Positions 1 to 7,181 are shown, counted from the stretch's first letter. The stretch: DNA of 38,048 bases from Ruminococcus sp. (GCF_024684275.1 NZ_JAIKXF010000095.1:1-38048); one strand, 5' to 3'. Program-made: numbers and translations. The notes: generated by a model from the sequence alone, not told the origin.

Positions 1-14
1 CACTTTATAATGAC

Positions 15-70
15 CTCCTTTTGATTCTTCTTGCAGTTGGTAGCCGCAAGTTTATTATAATCAAAAGGAG
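15..70. repeat. 12-bp perfect inverted repeat around a promoter
   Basis: CTCCTTTTGATT at 15-26 is the exact reverse complement of AATCAAAAGGAG at 59-70. One arm lies in the spacer between the -35 and -10 boxes of the minus-strand promoter. The other covers the Shine-Dalgarno of the gene off the left edge. Arm centres are 44 bp apart, about four helical turns. Because the upstream arm lies before the predicted transcription start, a DNA operator bound by a dimeric repressor is more likely than an RNA hairpin; this is inference. Confidence 0.5.
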
Positions 71-82
71 TTTTTATTTCAA
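54..82 (-). promoter_or_regulatory. Sigma-A promoter for a gene beyond the left edge
   Basis: On the minus strand a TTGAAA box (77-82) and a TATAAT box (54-59) are separated by exactly 17 bp. Transcription would start near 47 and run off the left edge. A strong Shine-Dalgarno (AAAAGGAGG, minus, 14-22) follows, and a possible GTG start lies at 3-1, so a gene probably begins at or just outside the window. The transcribed leader could form a small stem (CTTGC at 46-50 with GCAAG at 30-34). Confidence 0.75.
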
Positions 83-106
83 GACTTATAGCTGTAAGCT
101 CTTTTG

Positions 107-131
107 AACCCCCGGCCGAGCCGGGGGTTTT
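107..131. terminator. GC-rich hairpin followed by a T-run on plus
   Basis: A perfect stem (CCCCCGGC / GCCGGGGG) with a 3-nt loop is followed by TTTTCT on the plus strand. It sits between the cellulase terminator and the promoter at 54-82. No plus-strand gene ends here, so it may be a back-up or bidirectional terminator insulating the two minus-strand transcription units. Confidence 0.5.
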
Positions 132-144
132 CTGATTACAAAAA

Positions 145-168
145 TCGGCACGGTAAAAACCGTGCCGA
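145..168 (-). terminator. Rho-independent terminator of the GH5 cellulase
   Basis: A ten-base stem (TCGGCACGGT / ACCGTGCCGA) with a short A-rich loop is followed on the minus strand by a TTTTT run. It lies 12 nt beyond the cellulase stop codon. Confidence 0.85.
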
Positions 169-179
169 AATATTTTTTA

Positions 180-2102
180 TTATGCCTTGTCAGGTGCAAG
201 ACTTGTACGCTTTCCGAGGAGGAAAAGCTGTATCTCCAGAGCGTCCTCAGTGGTAACACTGCCGTTTCTCTTGACAACAGAACCGCTGTAGAGACCTGCT
301 GTTGTGATATGATTCTTGTCAGTACCCTCAAGACCGTACTTGTTAGGGTTAGCAAGGCTCTGCATGATAAGAACTACGTCAGACATATCAACGCTGCCGT
401 CAGCATTAGCGTCACCCCATACTGTATTGTCCTTAGTACCGGGAACAAGCGGGTAAGTTGTTGTGACTGTAGTCGTTGTCTCCTGCTTCGGAGCTGTAGT
501 TGTTGCAGTAGTTGTTGTAGTGGTATCCTTCTTCGGAGCAGTAGTGGTCGCAGTAGTAGTTGTAGTAGTAACGTCATTTGTGGTCGTTGTAGTAGTTGTT
601 GTATCCTTAGGAGCAGTAGTTGTCTTTGGAACAGCAGTGCCTGTGGAAGCGCCTGCCATATTACTCTTTTCACCCGATGCATAGAAATCGCTGAGTGAGA
701 CACCGTTGCCAGCTGTACCCAGCGGTATCTGGTGGTCAAGACTGATGAACTTGCCGCTCTCTGTCTGCCAGAGTGAGGACTTGATGAAGTCGTACTTTAC
801 ATCGTCCCACTTCTGGAAGTTATCGTAAACAAGTCCGCCTGTATCTGATGAGTTCTCATTGAAGCACCAGAATGTGTGGTGGATACGCTTGTCTATCATG
901 TAGTCGCGGAGCTCCTGCATCCAGTGAACATTTTCACCGGTTTTGTCGTGCTCCTCGTCTACCCAGCCGCCCCATTCTCCCATGAGGATAGGTGCGATGT
1001 TTTCTTCAACGAGGAATGCCCATGTATCTCTCCAGTAATCATCAAGGAGAGTCTCTCTTGTGAAGGTCTTGGAAGTATCTTTAAGGTAGAACCATTCCTG
1101 ATTATATACCTCAGGACCGTAATCATGAGGAGAATATACCAGCTGGCTCTGATGCTCGCCGAGGTTTACCGGGAACTCTCTTACGCCGCGGAAATTAGCT
1201 CCCCACCATGCGCCGTAATACGGCTGATACTCGGATTCTCCATAGTGTGCATAGTCAGTCGACGGTGAATTCCAGTCATAGCCCTTTTCGATCTTAGGAT
1301 ATACCTCGATACCCTCAACCATGATAAGGAGATTCGGGTTCTTGTCGAGACAAGCCTTAGCGCCCTTTTCAGCAGCATAGCGCCAGTTATTGGCATCGCT
1401 TGAGCCGTCCCATTTCGCAAAGCTGCCCTCGTCCTTTTTGCCGTGAGGCTCATTCTTTAAGTCGATAGCGATAACGGTATCATCGTCCTTGTAGTAGTCT
1501 GCGAACCATGAAAGCGCGTCAAGCCAATCCTTTTCGCTGAAGTTGCTGTCGTACCACAATGGGAAGTTATGACCGGCAGAATTAGTGGTAGCGCAGTGAA
1601 TGTCCATCATGATCTTGATGCCGTCTTCCTTGCACCATTTAACTACCTGATTCCAGATGTCGAAGCTGTACATAGGAGTACCGCCCTCAACTCCCTCAAC
1701 GGTAAGCTCAGGGTTTTTGTATTCATTGAGCTTGATTATGGGATCGGGCTTTCCAGCCTTCCACTGAAGGAGTATCTCCGTTGACATAGGAACACGGAGC
1801 AGATTGAAGCCGTGGTCTGCGATAAGGTCGAGGCAGTCATGAACATTTGCCGACCATGCGCCGTCGAATATCTGGCTTCCTACGTTGTAGCCGAACCAGT
1901 TTACGCCTGTGAGCCAAACCTCATTGCCGTTCATATCAACGATCTGTGCTTTATCGTTGACATGGAGCCAGTCATCGTGGCAGTCGTCAGCAGCAGCCAC
2001 TGCGGTGCGGTGCTGCTCAGGCAAAGGCTGTGAAGCAGGCACGAACACTACTGCCGCCGCAGAAACAGCAGCAAGCAGCTTTTTGAAAAATGATGTTGCC
2101 AT
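180..2102 (-). CDS. GH5 endoglucanase with C-terminal dockerin
   Basis: This is a secreted endo-beta-1,4-glucanase of 640 residues. The ATG at 2102 follows an AGAGAGGG ribosome site and begins a clear signal peptide (FKKLLAAVSAAAVVFVPAS); an upstream in-frame extension to 2207 crosses the promoter and is rejected. The GH5 TIM barrel spans about residues 45-450. Its acid/base Glu is E218 in KNEPHG and its nucleophile is E376 in LMGEWGGW; the overall pattern resembles subfamily GH5_1 (Acidothermus E1-like). A Thr-rich linker with repeated TTTAPK blocks spans about 490-550. A type I dockerin (about 560-632) would anchor the enzyme to a scaffoldin cohesin. The first dockerin loop is canonical (DANADGSVD), but the second (SGSVVKRNGSVTTED) has lost the usual acidic calcium ligands. 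The gene is monocistronic, with its own consensus promoter and terminator. Confidence 0.93.
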   Translation of the reverse strand: MATSFFKKLLAAVSAAAVVFVPASQPLPEQHRTAVAAADDCHDDWLHVNDKAQIVDMNGNEVWLTGVNWFGYNVGSQIFDGAWSANVHDCLDLIADHGFNLLRVPMSTEILLQWKAGKPDPIIKLNEYKNPELTVEGVEGGTPMYSFDIWNQVVKWCKEDGIKIMMDIHCATTNSAGHNFPLWYDSNFSEKDWLDALSWFADYYKDDDTVIAIDLKNEPHGKKDEGSFAKWDGSSDANNWRYAAEKGAKACLDKNPNLLIMVEGIEVYPKIEKGYDWNSPSTDYAHYGESEYQPYYGAWWGANFRGVREFPVNLGEHQSQLVYSPHDYGPEVYNQEWFYLKDTSKTFTRETLLDDYWRDTWAFLVEENIAPILMGEWGGWVDEEHDKTGENVHWMQELRDYMIDKRIHHTFWCFNENSSDTGGLVYDNFQKWDDVKYDFIKSSLWQTESGKFISLDHQIPLGTAGNGVSLSDFYASGEKSNMAGASTGTAVPKTTTAPKDTTTTTTTTNDVTTTTTTATTTAPKKDTTTTTTATTTAPKQETTTTVTTTYPLVPGTKDNTVWGDANADGSVDMSDVVLIMQSLANPNKYGLEGTDKNHITTAGLYSGSVVKRNGSVTTEDALEIQLFLLGKRTSLAPDKA

Positions 2103-2144
2103 AGTGTTTTTCCCTCTCTTTATAACAAAAATATTGGTAAGTCC

Positions 2145-2173
2145 ATTATAATCCTTTTCACATGAAATGTCAA
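2145..2173 (-). promoter_or_regulatory. Consensus sigma-A promoter of the GH5 cellulase
   Basis: A perfect TTGACA (2168-2173) and TATAAT (2145-2150) are separated by 17 bp on the minus strand, about 43 bp upstream of the ATG at 2102. The spacer contains a short dyad (TTTCA-TG-TGAAA) that could be an operator half, but this is weak. Confidence 0.88.
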
Positions 2174-2257
2174 CGATATTTGCCTGTTTTCGCAATAATT
2201 GCAGCATTTTATCATATTTTCACGATGCAATGAAAAAGTTTGAATCAAAAGAGAGTA

Positions 2258-2809
2258 TCACAGCTCCATTTTTATCAACAGCTCTTCTATGGAATCTGCA
2301 AGGTGCACCGACTTTCTGTCAACGGGCTGAACTGCCAGCACCTCGTCGGTCTCGTTAACTGCCATTACCAGCCATCCGTCGTCGCCGTATATGGAGAAGC
2401 CGCCTATTTTCAGCCAATTGTGCTCATTAAGGTAATTCGTGTCCTCGAAATTGAAGTTTACCGCAAGCAGCTCCGATATATCGGTATCGGGAACAAGCAT
2501 ATCAAGAGAAAGACCGATAGTGCCGAACTCGCTGTCAAAATGCCCGTCAAGGGGCAGGAACCAGTATACCGACAGATATTCCCTTATCTGTTCGGATACA
2601 CGGAATCCCAGTATGCTTTCGGCTTTGGCAAAGTCCACAGGCTTATCCTGCAAAACGGGTGTCCATTCTGCATAGCTCTCATTATCAAGAGTATCGTTCA
2701 GATACAGTCCGGTATGGCTAAGTTTTTCGATATACGGCATTTTTCTGAGAAAAATGACAGCGTTTGCGGCTTTTTCAAAGTAGGTATCGAATGCTTCTTT
2801 CATTGACAT
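2258..2809 (-). CDS. SUKH superfamily (Syd/SMI1-like) protein
   Basis: The product is a 183-residue soluble protein. Its ATG is preceded by GGAGGA with good spacing. The layout resembles the Syd (SUKH-2) branch of the SMI1/KNR4 fold: WTPV near residue 49, a LGFRVSEQIREYLSVYW helix near 67-83, EFGTIGLSL near 94-102, and a C-terminal run of NETDEVLAVQ then LADSIEELLIKM. Syd in Escherichia coli binds SecY, and many SUKH proteins are immunity proteins of contact-dependent toxins, but no toxin gene is next to this one. It lies 64 nt after sigF in the same direction with no clear terminator between, so it may be co-transcribed with the spoIIA genes. Family assignment is by pattern only; function is unknown. 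Confidence 0.6.
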   Translation of the reverse strand: MSMKEAFDTYFEKAANAVIFLRKMPYIEKLSHTGLYLNDTLDNESYAEWTPVLQDKPVDFAKAESILGFRVSEQIREYLSVYWFLPLDGHFDSEFGTIGLSLDMLVPDTDISELLAVNFNFEDTNYLNEHNWLKIGGFSIYGDDGWLVMAVNETDEVLAVQPVDRKSVHLADSIEELLIKMEL

Positions 2810-2873
2810 GGCGTTTCCTCCGTTTACTGATTTTTTATTATTATATCAGCACACAGCGCCAAAGTCAATCCCT

Positions 2874-3533
2874 CTATTTCAGCAGCTCCTCACGCATATA
2901 GTTCAGGAGCTTTTTCTCGCGGCGCGATACCTGCACCTGCGTCATACCCAGAGCCTTTGCGGTCTTTGACTGGGTGAGCCCCTTGAAATAGCGGAGCTCC
3001 AATAATGCGCGGTCATTGGCTTCAAGCTGCGCCATTATCTGCCTCAGAGCCAGCAGGTCGGTTATGCTCTCGTCGGGAGACTCCGTAGGTATGTCGGTCT
3101 GCCCCTCATCATCGTCCCCCGATGTCAGGGACAGCAGGGGCTGACTTACGCACAGTGCCTCGGAAACGTCGGCTTCGCTCTCCCCCGAAAGCTCTGAAAG
3201 CTCCGCTATGGTAGGCTCTCTCATCTCACGCTGACGGAAGTCCTCGCAGAGCCTTTGGAGCTGCATGGAAAGCTCCTTCAAGCTGCGGCTGACGCGGATA
3301 GCTCCCCCGTCGCGGAAGAGCCGCTTAATCTCGCCCAGTATGACAGGCACGGCATAGGTAGAGAACTTCACTCCCCTGCCGCAGTCAAAGGCTTTCACAG
3401 CTTTTAGCAGCCCGATACAGCCTGCTGAGTACAGGTCGTCGTACTCTATGCCGCGCCCTCGGAAACGGTTTGCGCAGAGGTGTACCAGTCCTAAATTTTC
3501 CTCGGCGGCAGGCTTTTTTACCTCAGTCTCCAT
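2874..3533 (-). CDS. sigF: RNA polymerase sporulation sigma factor SigF
   Basis: The 219-residue sigma-70 family factor of the SigB/SigF/SigG group has its region 2 core at about residues 25-75 (DDLYSAGCIGLLKAVKAFD, then FSTYAVPVILGEIKRLFRD) and the SigF/G-typical RVSRSLKE after it. Region 4, with a helix-turn-helix (LTQSKTAKALGMTQVQVSRREKK), is at the C terminus. In Bacillus sigma-F drives forespore transcription. The protein is somewhat shorter at the N terminus than Bacillus SigF. Its start overlaps the end of spoIIAB by 11 nt, as expected for translational coupling in the spoIIA operon. The downstream gene is SUKH-like rather than spoVA. Confidence 0.9.
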   Translation of the reverse strand: METEVKKPAAEENLGLVHLCANRFRGRGIEYDDLYSAGCIGLLKAVKAFDCGRGVKFSTYAVPVILGEIKRLFRDGGAIRVSRSLKELSMQLQRLCEDFRQREMREPTIAELSELSGESEADVSEALCVSQPLLSLTSGDDDEGQTDIPTESPDESITDLLALRQIMAQLEANDRALLELRYFKGLTQSKTAKALGMTQVQVSRREKKLLNYMREELLK

Positions 3534-3960
3534 GTGCAGAGAGCCTCTTTCTCATGGTGACGGCAGTCCCCCTGCCGGGAGTGCTTTTCACCTTCAGTTT
3601 GTCCATAAAGGACTGCATAACAGAAAAGCCCAGCCCCGAGCGCTCCTCCTCGGGAGCTGTAGTGAACAGTGGCTCCATAGCCTGCTCCACATTTTCAATG
3701 CCGCAGCCCTTGTCCTTGACGCGTATGTATATCACCCTGTCAGGCAGCAGCCTTACCGTCAGTTCGATATTGCCCTTTTTGTGCCTGTAGCCGTGGACTA
3801 CCGCATTGGTCACCGCCTCTGATACTGCCGTGCGTATATCAGATAGCTCCTCCACTGTGGGGTCAGCCTGTATCAGAAACGATGACACCACAGCCCTTGC
3901 CGCACCCTCATTGACCGAAAGAGACGGCATTGTAAATTTTATCTCGTTGAGTATTTCCAT
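3523..3960 (-). CDS. spoIIAB: Anti-sigma-F factor SpoIIAB
   Basis: The product is a 145-residue GHKL-type serine kinase and anti-sigma factor. The N box is AVSEAVTNAVVHGY (about residues 45-58), the DKGCGI motif is the G1 box, and RSGLGFSVMQSFMD is the G2/lid region. The length matches the family. In the known pathway it binds sigma-F and phosphorylates SpoIIAA. It sits between spoIIAA (12 nt gap) and sigF (11 nt overlap), the standard operon order. No key residue looks missing. Confidence 0.92.
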   Translation of the reverse strand: MEILNEIKFTMPSLSVNEGAARAVVSSFLIQADPTVEELSDIRTAVSEAVTNAVVHGYRHKKGNIELTVRLLPDRVIYIRVKDKGCGIENVEQAMEPLFTTAPEEERSGLGFSVMQSFMDKLKVKSTPGRGTAVTMRKRLSAHGD

Positions 3961-3972
3961 TTTTCTTCTCCT

Positions 3973-4278
3973 TTATCTTATTTTGACTATCCGCTCTATG
4001 CCTGCGAGCCGCAGAACACGCCTGATATAAGGCTGAGGGTTCAGCACCTCCAGCCGTCCGCCGCACTCCTTCATGAGCTTGCTCCTGCCCATGATGAGTC
4101 CTATACCAGAGCTGTCCATGAAAGTAATGCCTCCCATGTCAATAGCCAGCTCACGGGGCTGTGCCGCCACTATAAAGCGGTCTATCTCAGCGCGTAGCTC
4201 CTTAGCGTTATGGTGGTCAATTTCACCGCTGAGCCTTGCAATTGCCGCTCCATTGTCGTTTTTTATGTCTATTTTCAT
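3973..4278 (-). CDS. spoIIAA: Anti-anti-sigma factor SpoIIAA
   Basis: This 101-residue STAS-domain protein has the phosphorylatable serine pair in FMDSSGIGLIMGR (S56/S57), the site dephosphorylated by SpoIIE in sporulating bacteria. The ATG at 4278 is chosen because AGGAGG lies 7 nt upstream; the in-frame extension to 4302 would read through that ribosome site. It is the first gene of the spoIIA operon and begins only ~22 bp from the end of a ~165 bp fold-back element, so the operon promoter must lie in or beyond that element. Confidence 0.9.
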   Translation of the reverse strand: MKIDIKNDNGAAIARLSGEIDHHNAKELRAEIDRFIVAAQPRELAIDMGGITFMDSSGIGLIMGRSKLMKECGGRLEVLNPQPYIRRVLRLAGIERIVKIR

Positions 4279-4300
4279 TGCTTTGCCTCCTTTTGCTGCC

Positions 4301-4467
4301 ACTATTGATGTAAAAATTAAATCTTGAAGTTCAGACGAAGGCGAAAATGGAATTTATCAATGCGCAAAAACGTAGGAATACTTACGTATTTCAAGCTTTG
4401 GCAACGCAGAGAAATTTCATTTTTGTCAAGTATCAGTTTCAAGATTTAGTTGATACATCAATAATAG
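4301..4467. repeat. MITE-like fold-back element in the spoIIA leader
   Basis: The ends are imperfect inverted repeats of about 28 bp (4301-4328 against 4438-4467), sharing TTGATGTA and TAAATCTTGAA. Pairing continues inward, with GAAAATGGAATTT against AAATTTCATTTTT and an apical ACGTA/TACGT stem near 4370-4387. The whole stretch can fold into one long imperfect hairpin and holds no ORF of note. It looks like a non-autonomous mobile element or a conserved structured leader. A TATAAT-like box (minus, 4482-4487) lies just upstream but has a poor -35. Confidence 0.6.
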
Positions 4468-4547
4468 CCTTTTTCCGGAATATTATACCACCAAGCCGCG
4501 TAATATAATGTCGAAACCGCCCGTTTGCTTAAAATTTCTGAAAATGA

Positions 4548-4576
4548 TTGAAATATTCATATATTAATGTTATAAT
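4548..4576 (+). promoter_or_regulatory. Sigma-A promoter of hpt
   Basis: TTGAAA (4548-4553) and TATAAT (4571-4576) are separated by 17 bp. The predicted start near 4583 gives a ~110 nt leader with two stem-loops (ACCGCC-tttaGGCGGT near 4591-4606, and CCCCGAA-ctgcg-TTCGGGG near 4614-4632) before the ribosome site GGAGGAG. The leader matches no riboswitch I recognise. Confidence 0.85.
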
Positions 4577-4694
4577 TAATATGAGTTCAATGACCGCCTT
4601 TAGGCGGTTATTGCCCCGAACTGCGTTCGGGGAGCGCAAATCCTTTATGTAATCATTATCCGCAACACCTATAACATCAACGGAGGAGCTTATT

Positions 4695-5243
4695 ATGACC
4701 TTTGACAGCAAAGAAGAATGGAAAAGCAAAATAAAGCGCGTCATCATCTCCGAAGAGCAGATACGCGATGTAATAAAAAAGGCAGGAGCCATGATAGACT
4801 CGATCTACGACGGCTCGCCTATACTGCTGGTCAGCATACTAAAGGGCTCTTTCGTGTTCATGGCTGATGTCTGCCGTCAGGTAACAGTCCCCTGCGAGAT
4901 CGCCTTCATGGCAGCAAAAAGCTACTTTGAGGGCACGGTTTCCACAGGTCACGTTGAGATAACTATGGACTTAAAACACGACATCAGCAAATATCACGTA
5001 GTTATTATCGAGGATATTATCGACACGGGGCGCACCCTCAACGAAATAATCAAGATACTGAAAGTCAGGAATCCCATTTCACTGAGAGTCATAACTCTCC
5101 TTGACAAACCCGAGCGCCGCGTTGTAGACCTTAAAGCGGATTATTCACTTTTCACCATTCCCGATTACTTCGTTATCGGATACGGACTTGACTACGGAGA
5201 ATCCTACCGCAATCTGCCATATATAGCAGAATTTGCAGAATAA
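4695..5243 (+). CDS. hpt: Hypoxanthine phosphoribosyltransferase
   Basis: This cytosolic purine-salvage enzyme of 182 residues transfers phosphoribose from PRPP to hypoxanthine or guanine. The PRPP-binding loop is VVIIEDIIDTGRTL (about residues 98-111), ILLVSILKGSFVFMAD is the early strand-loop motif, and the C-terminal DYFVIGYGLDYGESYRNLPYIAEF is characteristic of bacterial HPRT. The length is normal. The ATG follows GGAGGAG. It is transcribed from the consensus promoter at 4548; the next gene follows in the same direction after 64 nt. Confidence 0.93.
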   Translation: MTFDSKEEWKSKIKRVIISEEQIRDVIKKAGAMIDSIYDGSPILLVSILKGSFVFMADVCRQVTVPCEIAFMAAKSYFEGTVSTGHVEITMDLKHDISKYHVVIIEDIIDTGRTLNEIIKILKVRNPISLRVITLLDKPERRVVDLKADYSLFTIPDYFVIGYGLDYGESYRNLPYIAEFAE

Positions 5244-5307
5244 GGTCCTGCTCATATCACCTTTCAGGCGCTTTGCGCCGCAGCAAATACTTTCTGGGGG
5301 GAATAAT

Positions 5308-6084
5308 ATGATCCTTTACTATTCGGCTACGGGCAATACGAAATTCATTGCCACGGAGCTTGCAAAAAAACTGGACGACCAGTGCATAGACCTGCTGGGG
5401 AGGATAAAAAAGAACGACTATTCCGAGCTTCACTCAGACAATCCGTTTATCGTCTGTGCTCCCGTACATATATGCGAAATGCCGAGATTTTTGAGCGATT
5501 ACCTCAAAAAAGCAGAGCTTACAGGCAGCAAGGCGGTATACTTCATCGCCAACAGTGCAGGCTATGCAGGCATAACAGGCTGGCTGGCAAAGAAGCTGTT
5601 CAAGAAAAAGGGCATGGAGTTCATGGGCTGCTCGGAGCTCGTAATGCCGCGAAACTACTACATCAGCCACTATCCGCAGCTCACCGAGGACGAGATAAAG
5701 AGCCGCATCTTCAAGTCATTTGACAAGATAGACGATATTGCCAACAGTATCCAGAACTGCGAGCATCTCAAGGCAAGACACGTTTTTCTCTTTGAAAAGC
5801 TCATAACACTGCCCTTCAATCCTATATGGTCAAAATACAAGCTAAAGACCGAGGATTTCTACGCAACAGATAAATGTATCGGCTGCGGAAAGTGCGAAAC
5901 AGTCTGTCCCCTCAACAACATAACTCTGAAAGAAGATAAGCCCACATGGGGCACGACCTGCTCACACTGCATGGGCTGCATCGGAAACTGCCCCACAAAT
6001 GCTATCGAATACGGCGAGATAACACGGGAAAAGGGCAAGTACAACTTTGAGGAATACAGGCATTTTCTCAACGAGATAAGATAA
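5308..6084 (+). CDS. EFR1-type flavodoxin/ferredoxin fusion protein
   Basis: A 258-residue electron-transfer protein. The N-terminal half is flavodoxin-like: LYYSATGNTKFIA (residues 3-15) is the FMN phosphate loop, and VCAPVHICEMPRFL follows. The C-terminal quarter carries two [4Fe-4S] motifs, CIGCGKCETVCP and CSHCMGCIGNCP. The ATG at 5308 sits behind a GGGGGGA ribosome site and directly starts the flavodoxin fold; the 25-residue upstream extension is rejected. Substrate and partner are unknown. It may share the hpt transcript, and a GC-rich hairpin (6100-6120) follows. Confidence 0.85.
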   Translation: MILYYSATGNTKFIATELAKKLDDQCIDLLGRIKKNDYSELHSDNPFIVCAPVHICEMPRFLSDYLKKAELTGSKAVYFIANSAGYAGITGWLAKKLFKKKGMEFMGCSELVMPRNYYISHYPQLTEDEIKSRIFKSFDKIDDIANSIQNCEHLKARHVFLFEKLITLPFNPIWSKYKLKTEDFYATDKCIGCGKCETVCPLNNITLKEDKPTWGTTCSHCMGCIGNCPTNAIEYGEITREKGKYNFEEYRHFLNEIR

Positions 6085-6099
6085 GACCATAAAAACTAT

Positions 6100-6120
6100 C
6101 GGGGCTGCACAGCAGCCCCG
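6100..6120 (+). terminator. Stem-loop between two redox genes
   Basis: CGGGGCTG / CAGCCCCG form an 8-bp stem, but no T-run follows. It is better seen as a processing or attenuation hairpin than a strong terminator; the next ribosome site is only 14 nt away. Confidence 0.4.
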
Positions 6121-6142
6121 AAGCCATGAATAAGGAGGAAGT

Positions 6143-6733
6143 ATGGCAAAACAATTCTGGAAGGGCAGCACTCTTCTTGCACCCGTACCTGCCGCTCTCG
6201 TTACCTGCGGCACCATAGAGCAGCCAAACGTGCTCACTATCGGCTGGACAGGCATAGTCTGCACCCGTCCCCCAATGACCTATATATCCGTCCGCCCCGA
6301 GCGCCACTCCCACGATATGATCAAGGCTTCGGGTGAGTTCGTCATAAACCTTACTACCTCGGCCATGTGCCGTGAGACCGACTTCTGCGGCGTCAAAAGC
6401 GGCAAAAATACGGACAAGCTCAGTGCCTGCGGCTTCCACACCGTACCTGCGCAGAAGGTGGCTCCGCCCCTTATCGACGAGTGCCCTCTGAGCCTTGAAT
6501 GCAAGGTCGTGGACGAAAGGCTTTTAGGCTCTCACACCATGTTCCTTGCGGAGATAATAGGTATAGACGTCGACGAGAAGTATATTGACAGCAAGGGCAG
6601 ACTGAACCTCCAGCAGTGCGGACTCATGGCTTTCGCTCACGGAGAATACTTCGCTCTCGGCAGAAAGCTGGGAGATTTCGGTTTCTCCGTCCGCAAGAAG
6701 AAAAAGCATAAGCCCAAGCAGGGCTCACGATGA
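6143..6733 (+). CDS. Flavin reductase-like FMN-binding protein
   Basis: This 196-residue protein has the FMN-binding split-barrel fold of flavoredoxin and flavin reductase relatives. Supporting segments are PVPAALVTCGT near residue 15, NVLTIGWTGIVCTRPPMTYISVRPERHS (FMN phosphate and ring binding), and GEFVINL. The extreme C terminus is basic (KKKKHKPKQG). AAGGAGGAAGT precedes the ATG. It probably works with flavins in the cytosol alongside the upstream flavodoxin/ferredoxin protein, but the substrate is not evident. Its 3' end overlaps the converging gene at 6725 by 9 bp. Confidence 0.85.
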   Translation: MAKQFWKGSTLLAPVPAALVTCGTIEQPNVLTIGWTGIVCTRPPMTYISVRPERHSHDMIKASGEFVINLTTSAMCRETDFCGVKSGKNTDKLSACGFHTVPAQKVAPPLIDECPLSLECKVVDERLLGSHTMFLAEIIGIDVDEKYIDSKGRLNLQQCGLMAFAHGEYFALGRKLGDFGFSVRKKKKHKPKQGSR

Positions 6734-7066
6734 TATATCCTCGATAAACTGCCTTAAACTGTTCTCAGACGTAAAGTATATCCCCTCGGCTATCATTGCT
6801 CTGTCGTAATCCGACATCAGCGCAGTGTCGATGTCTATATACAGAAAGGGCTCGTCCTCGCCTGCGCGGAACACAGCCGCACGTCCGCCGTTTTCCCTGA
6901 CTGTGAAAAGCGGCGCTTCTTCATGCTCTGTGGCAGCTGCCGCAAGCCGTGTCTCCACCTTTTTCCTGCGGACAGCCTGTCCGAGGGTGCAGACCATGAG
7001 AAAGCCCGATACAGTAACCGCCGCCACAAGTATAAAATATATTTTTTTGGCGTTTTTCAGCGTCAT
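6725..7066 (-). CDS. Membrane-anchored small protein, BofC C-terminal-like
   Basis: The protein has 113 residues. One N-terminal membrane anchor (YFILVAAVTVSGFLMVCTLG, about 10-29) is followed by a short linker and an extracytoplasmic domain of about 60 residues. That domain (LFTVRENGGRAAVF, then LYIDIDTALMSDYDRAMIAEGIYF, then LRQFIED) resembles the C-terminal domain of BofC-like proteins common in Clostridia. BofC in Bacillus restrains an intercompartmental sporulation protease, but orthology here is inferred from pattern only. The gene converges tail-to-tail with the flavin reductase gene and diverges from the PBP gene. Confidence 0.55.
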   Translation of the reverse strand: MTLKNAKKIYFILVAAVTVSGFLMVCTLGQAVRRKKVETRLAAAATEHEEAPLFTVRENGGRAAVFRAGEDEPFLYIDIDTALMSDYDRAMIAEGIYFTSENSLRQFIEDISS

Positions 7067-7152
7067 TCTATCACTCCCTTGCCGAAATATCCGTAAATAT
7101 TATCGCCCAATTTTTCTATATTATACAAAACGCCGATTTTTTTGGAAAAGTC

Positions 7153-7181
7153 TTAACATTTCGCCCCTGAGGTGTTATAAT
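7153..7181 (+). promoter_or_regulatory. Sigma-A promoter of the class A PBP
   Basis: TTAACA (7153-7158) and TATAAT (7176-7181) have a 17 bp spacer. Transcription would begin near 7188, giving a ~65 nt leader that includes AAAGGAG at 7216-7222 and a small stem-loop (CCGCT-taac-AGCGG, 7227-7240). Confidence 0.75.

Noticed and set aside
15..70. Ribosome-site-sequestering RNA hairpin at the left edge
   Set aside because: The upstream arm lies in the promoter spacer and would not be transcribed from the predicted start, so a DNA operator is preferred.
460..640. Regular GTAGTTGTTGTAGT-like repeats resembling a CRISPR or tandem array
   Set aside because: They are the codons of the Thr-rich linker of the cellulase on the minus strand; no spacers of equal length exist.
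162..698. Plus-strand 178-codon Cys/Ser-rich frame
   Set aside because: It is antisense to the cellulase linker and dockerin, with composition dictated by the Thr repeats and no ribosome site.
4583..4694. Purine-type riboswitch in the hpt leader
   Set aside because: Two simple stem-loops are present but none of the conserved guanine-riboswitch core bases or the three-way junction are visible.
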